Shown here: positions 4,977 to 5,162 of the stretch, piece after piece
Position numbering within the stretch: the first letter of the stretch is position 1
Layout of the letters: every line of letters starts with the position of its first letter
Source of the DNA: Anaerolineae bacterium
Lineage (GTDB): Bacteria; Chloroflexota; Anaerolineae; Aggregatilineales; Aggregatilineaceae
Length of the DNA stretch: 5,162 nt
Direction: 5' to 3'
Assembly (NCBI GenBank): GCA_018056405.1
Contig: JAGPFT010000256.1
Coordinates: 1 to 5,162, forward strand
Made by a program: the position numbers and the translations under genes
Notes under the pieces: generated by a model
The model's database searches: none
What the model saw: only the letters and a program-made list of their open reading frames with translations
What the model was told of the DNA's origin: nothing

Positions 4977-5162
4977 ACGCTCTTTAAGAGATCGCCAGGA
5001 TACCTTGCTGCCTCATGGCGCGGGCGGCTGGTGGTGTGCCAACCTCACCCCCGCTCGGCGCTGACGCGCCTCGCCGCCCCCTCTCCGTCAACGGAGAGGG
5101 GGAAAGGCCGAGCGCAGCGAGGCCAGGGGGTGAGGTAAAGCGGGGCGCACAGAGCCGCGCCC
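4975..5162. repeat. Direct repeat of about 188 bp, copy 2 (runs to the window edge)
   Basis: Nearly identical to 4719-4906; the similarity is still unbroken at the last base, so the repeat may continue. This copy has an intact small palindrome CTCTTTAAGAG (4980-4990) that is broken in copy 1 by two of the differences. Its orientation is the same as copy 1, making a tandem-like array with a 256-base period. Confidence 0.92.
5043..5135. repeat. 93-bp palindromic element in copy 2
   Basis: Identical in sequence to the element at 4787-4879: outer arms 5043-5052/5126-5135 and core hairpin 5077-5087/5092-5102 with loop TCAA. Confidence 0.88.

Noticed and set aside
4929..5138. Plus-strand open frame of 69 codons in the right-hand repeat
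   Set aside because: It is spread across the direct repeat and the palindromic element, with no ribosome-binding site or recognisable motif.
4719..5162. CRISPR array
   Set aside because: The repeat unit is about 188 bases with a single 68-base spacer and internal palindromes, unlike short regularly spaced CRISPR repeats, and no cas gene is present.

Overview
The window is GC-rich bacterial DNA in which every recognisable gene lies on the + strand. The combination of a BTAD-type regulator tail, a compact polyhydroxyalkanoate (PHA) synthase operon, a probable leaderless promoter and spacers packed with C/G-rich palindromic repeats (CCCCCTCTCC...GGAGAGGGGG and GTAGGGGCG... types) suggests a member of the Chloroflexota, perhaps Anaerolineae-like. 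That assignment is an inference from style and protein resemblance, not from a marker gene.

Layout. Positions 1-252 are the 3' end of a regulator carrying a bacterial transcriptional activator (BTAD) domain. A 283-base spacer with two hairpin repeats follows. Positions 536-2382 form a tight three-gene operon with two 8-base gene overlaps: a 159-aa helical protein with a separate N-terminal module, a 102-aa PhaE/PhaR-like coiled-coil protein, and a 357-aa class III/IV PHA synthase (PhaC) with an intact Cys-Asp-His triad. Positions 2383-2941 contain no gene and are mostly an island of palindromic repeats from three families. A TATAAT promoter sits directly against the start of a 139-aa protein with four predicted membrane segments (2978-3397). 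After 79 bases comes a full-length M24-family peptidase (Xaa-Pro peptidase-like, 3477-4706). The rest, 4707-5162, has no gene and holds two nearly identical copies of a roughly 188-base repeat at a 256-base offset, each with a 93-base palindromic element.

How the genes work together. The three-gene operon probably makes a PHA synthase and its granule or activator subunits. Two very small partners stand where class III systems have one larger PhaE and class IV systems have one PhaR. No phaA, phaB or phaJ gene is visible, so the supply of 3-hydroxyacyl-CoA must be encoded elsewhere. The membrane protein and the peptidase have no evident link to PHA.

The most notable points are the unusual two-subunit PHA operon, the density and internal order of the repeat families, the recent-looking 256-base duplication, and the leaderless promoter.
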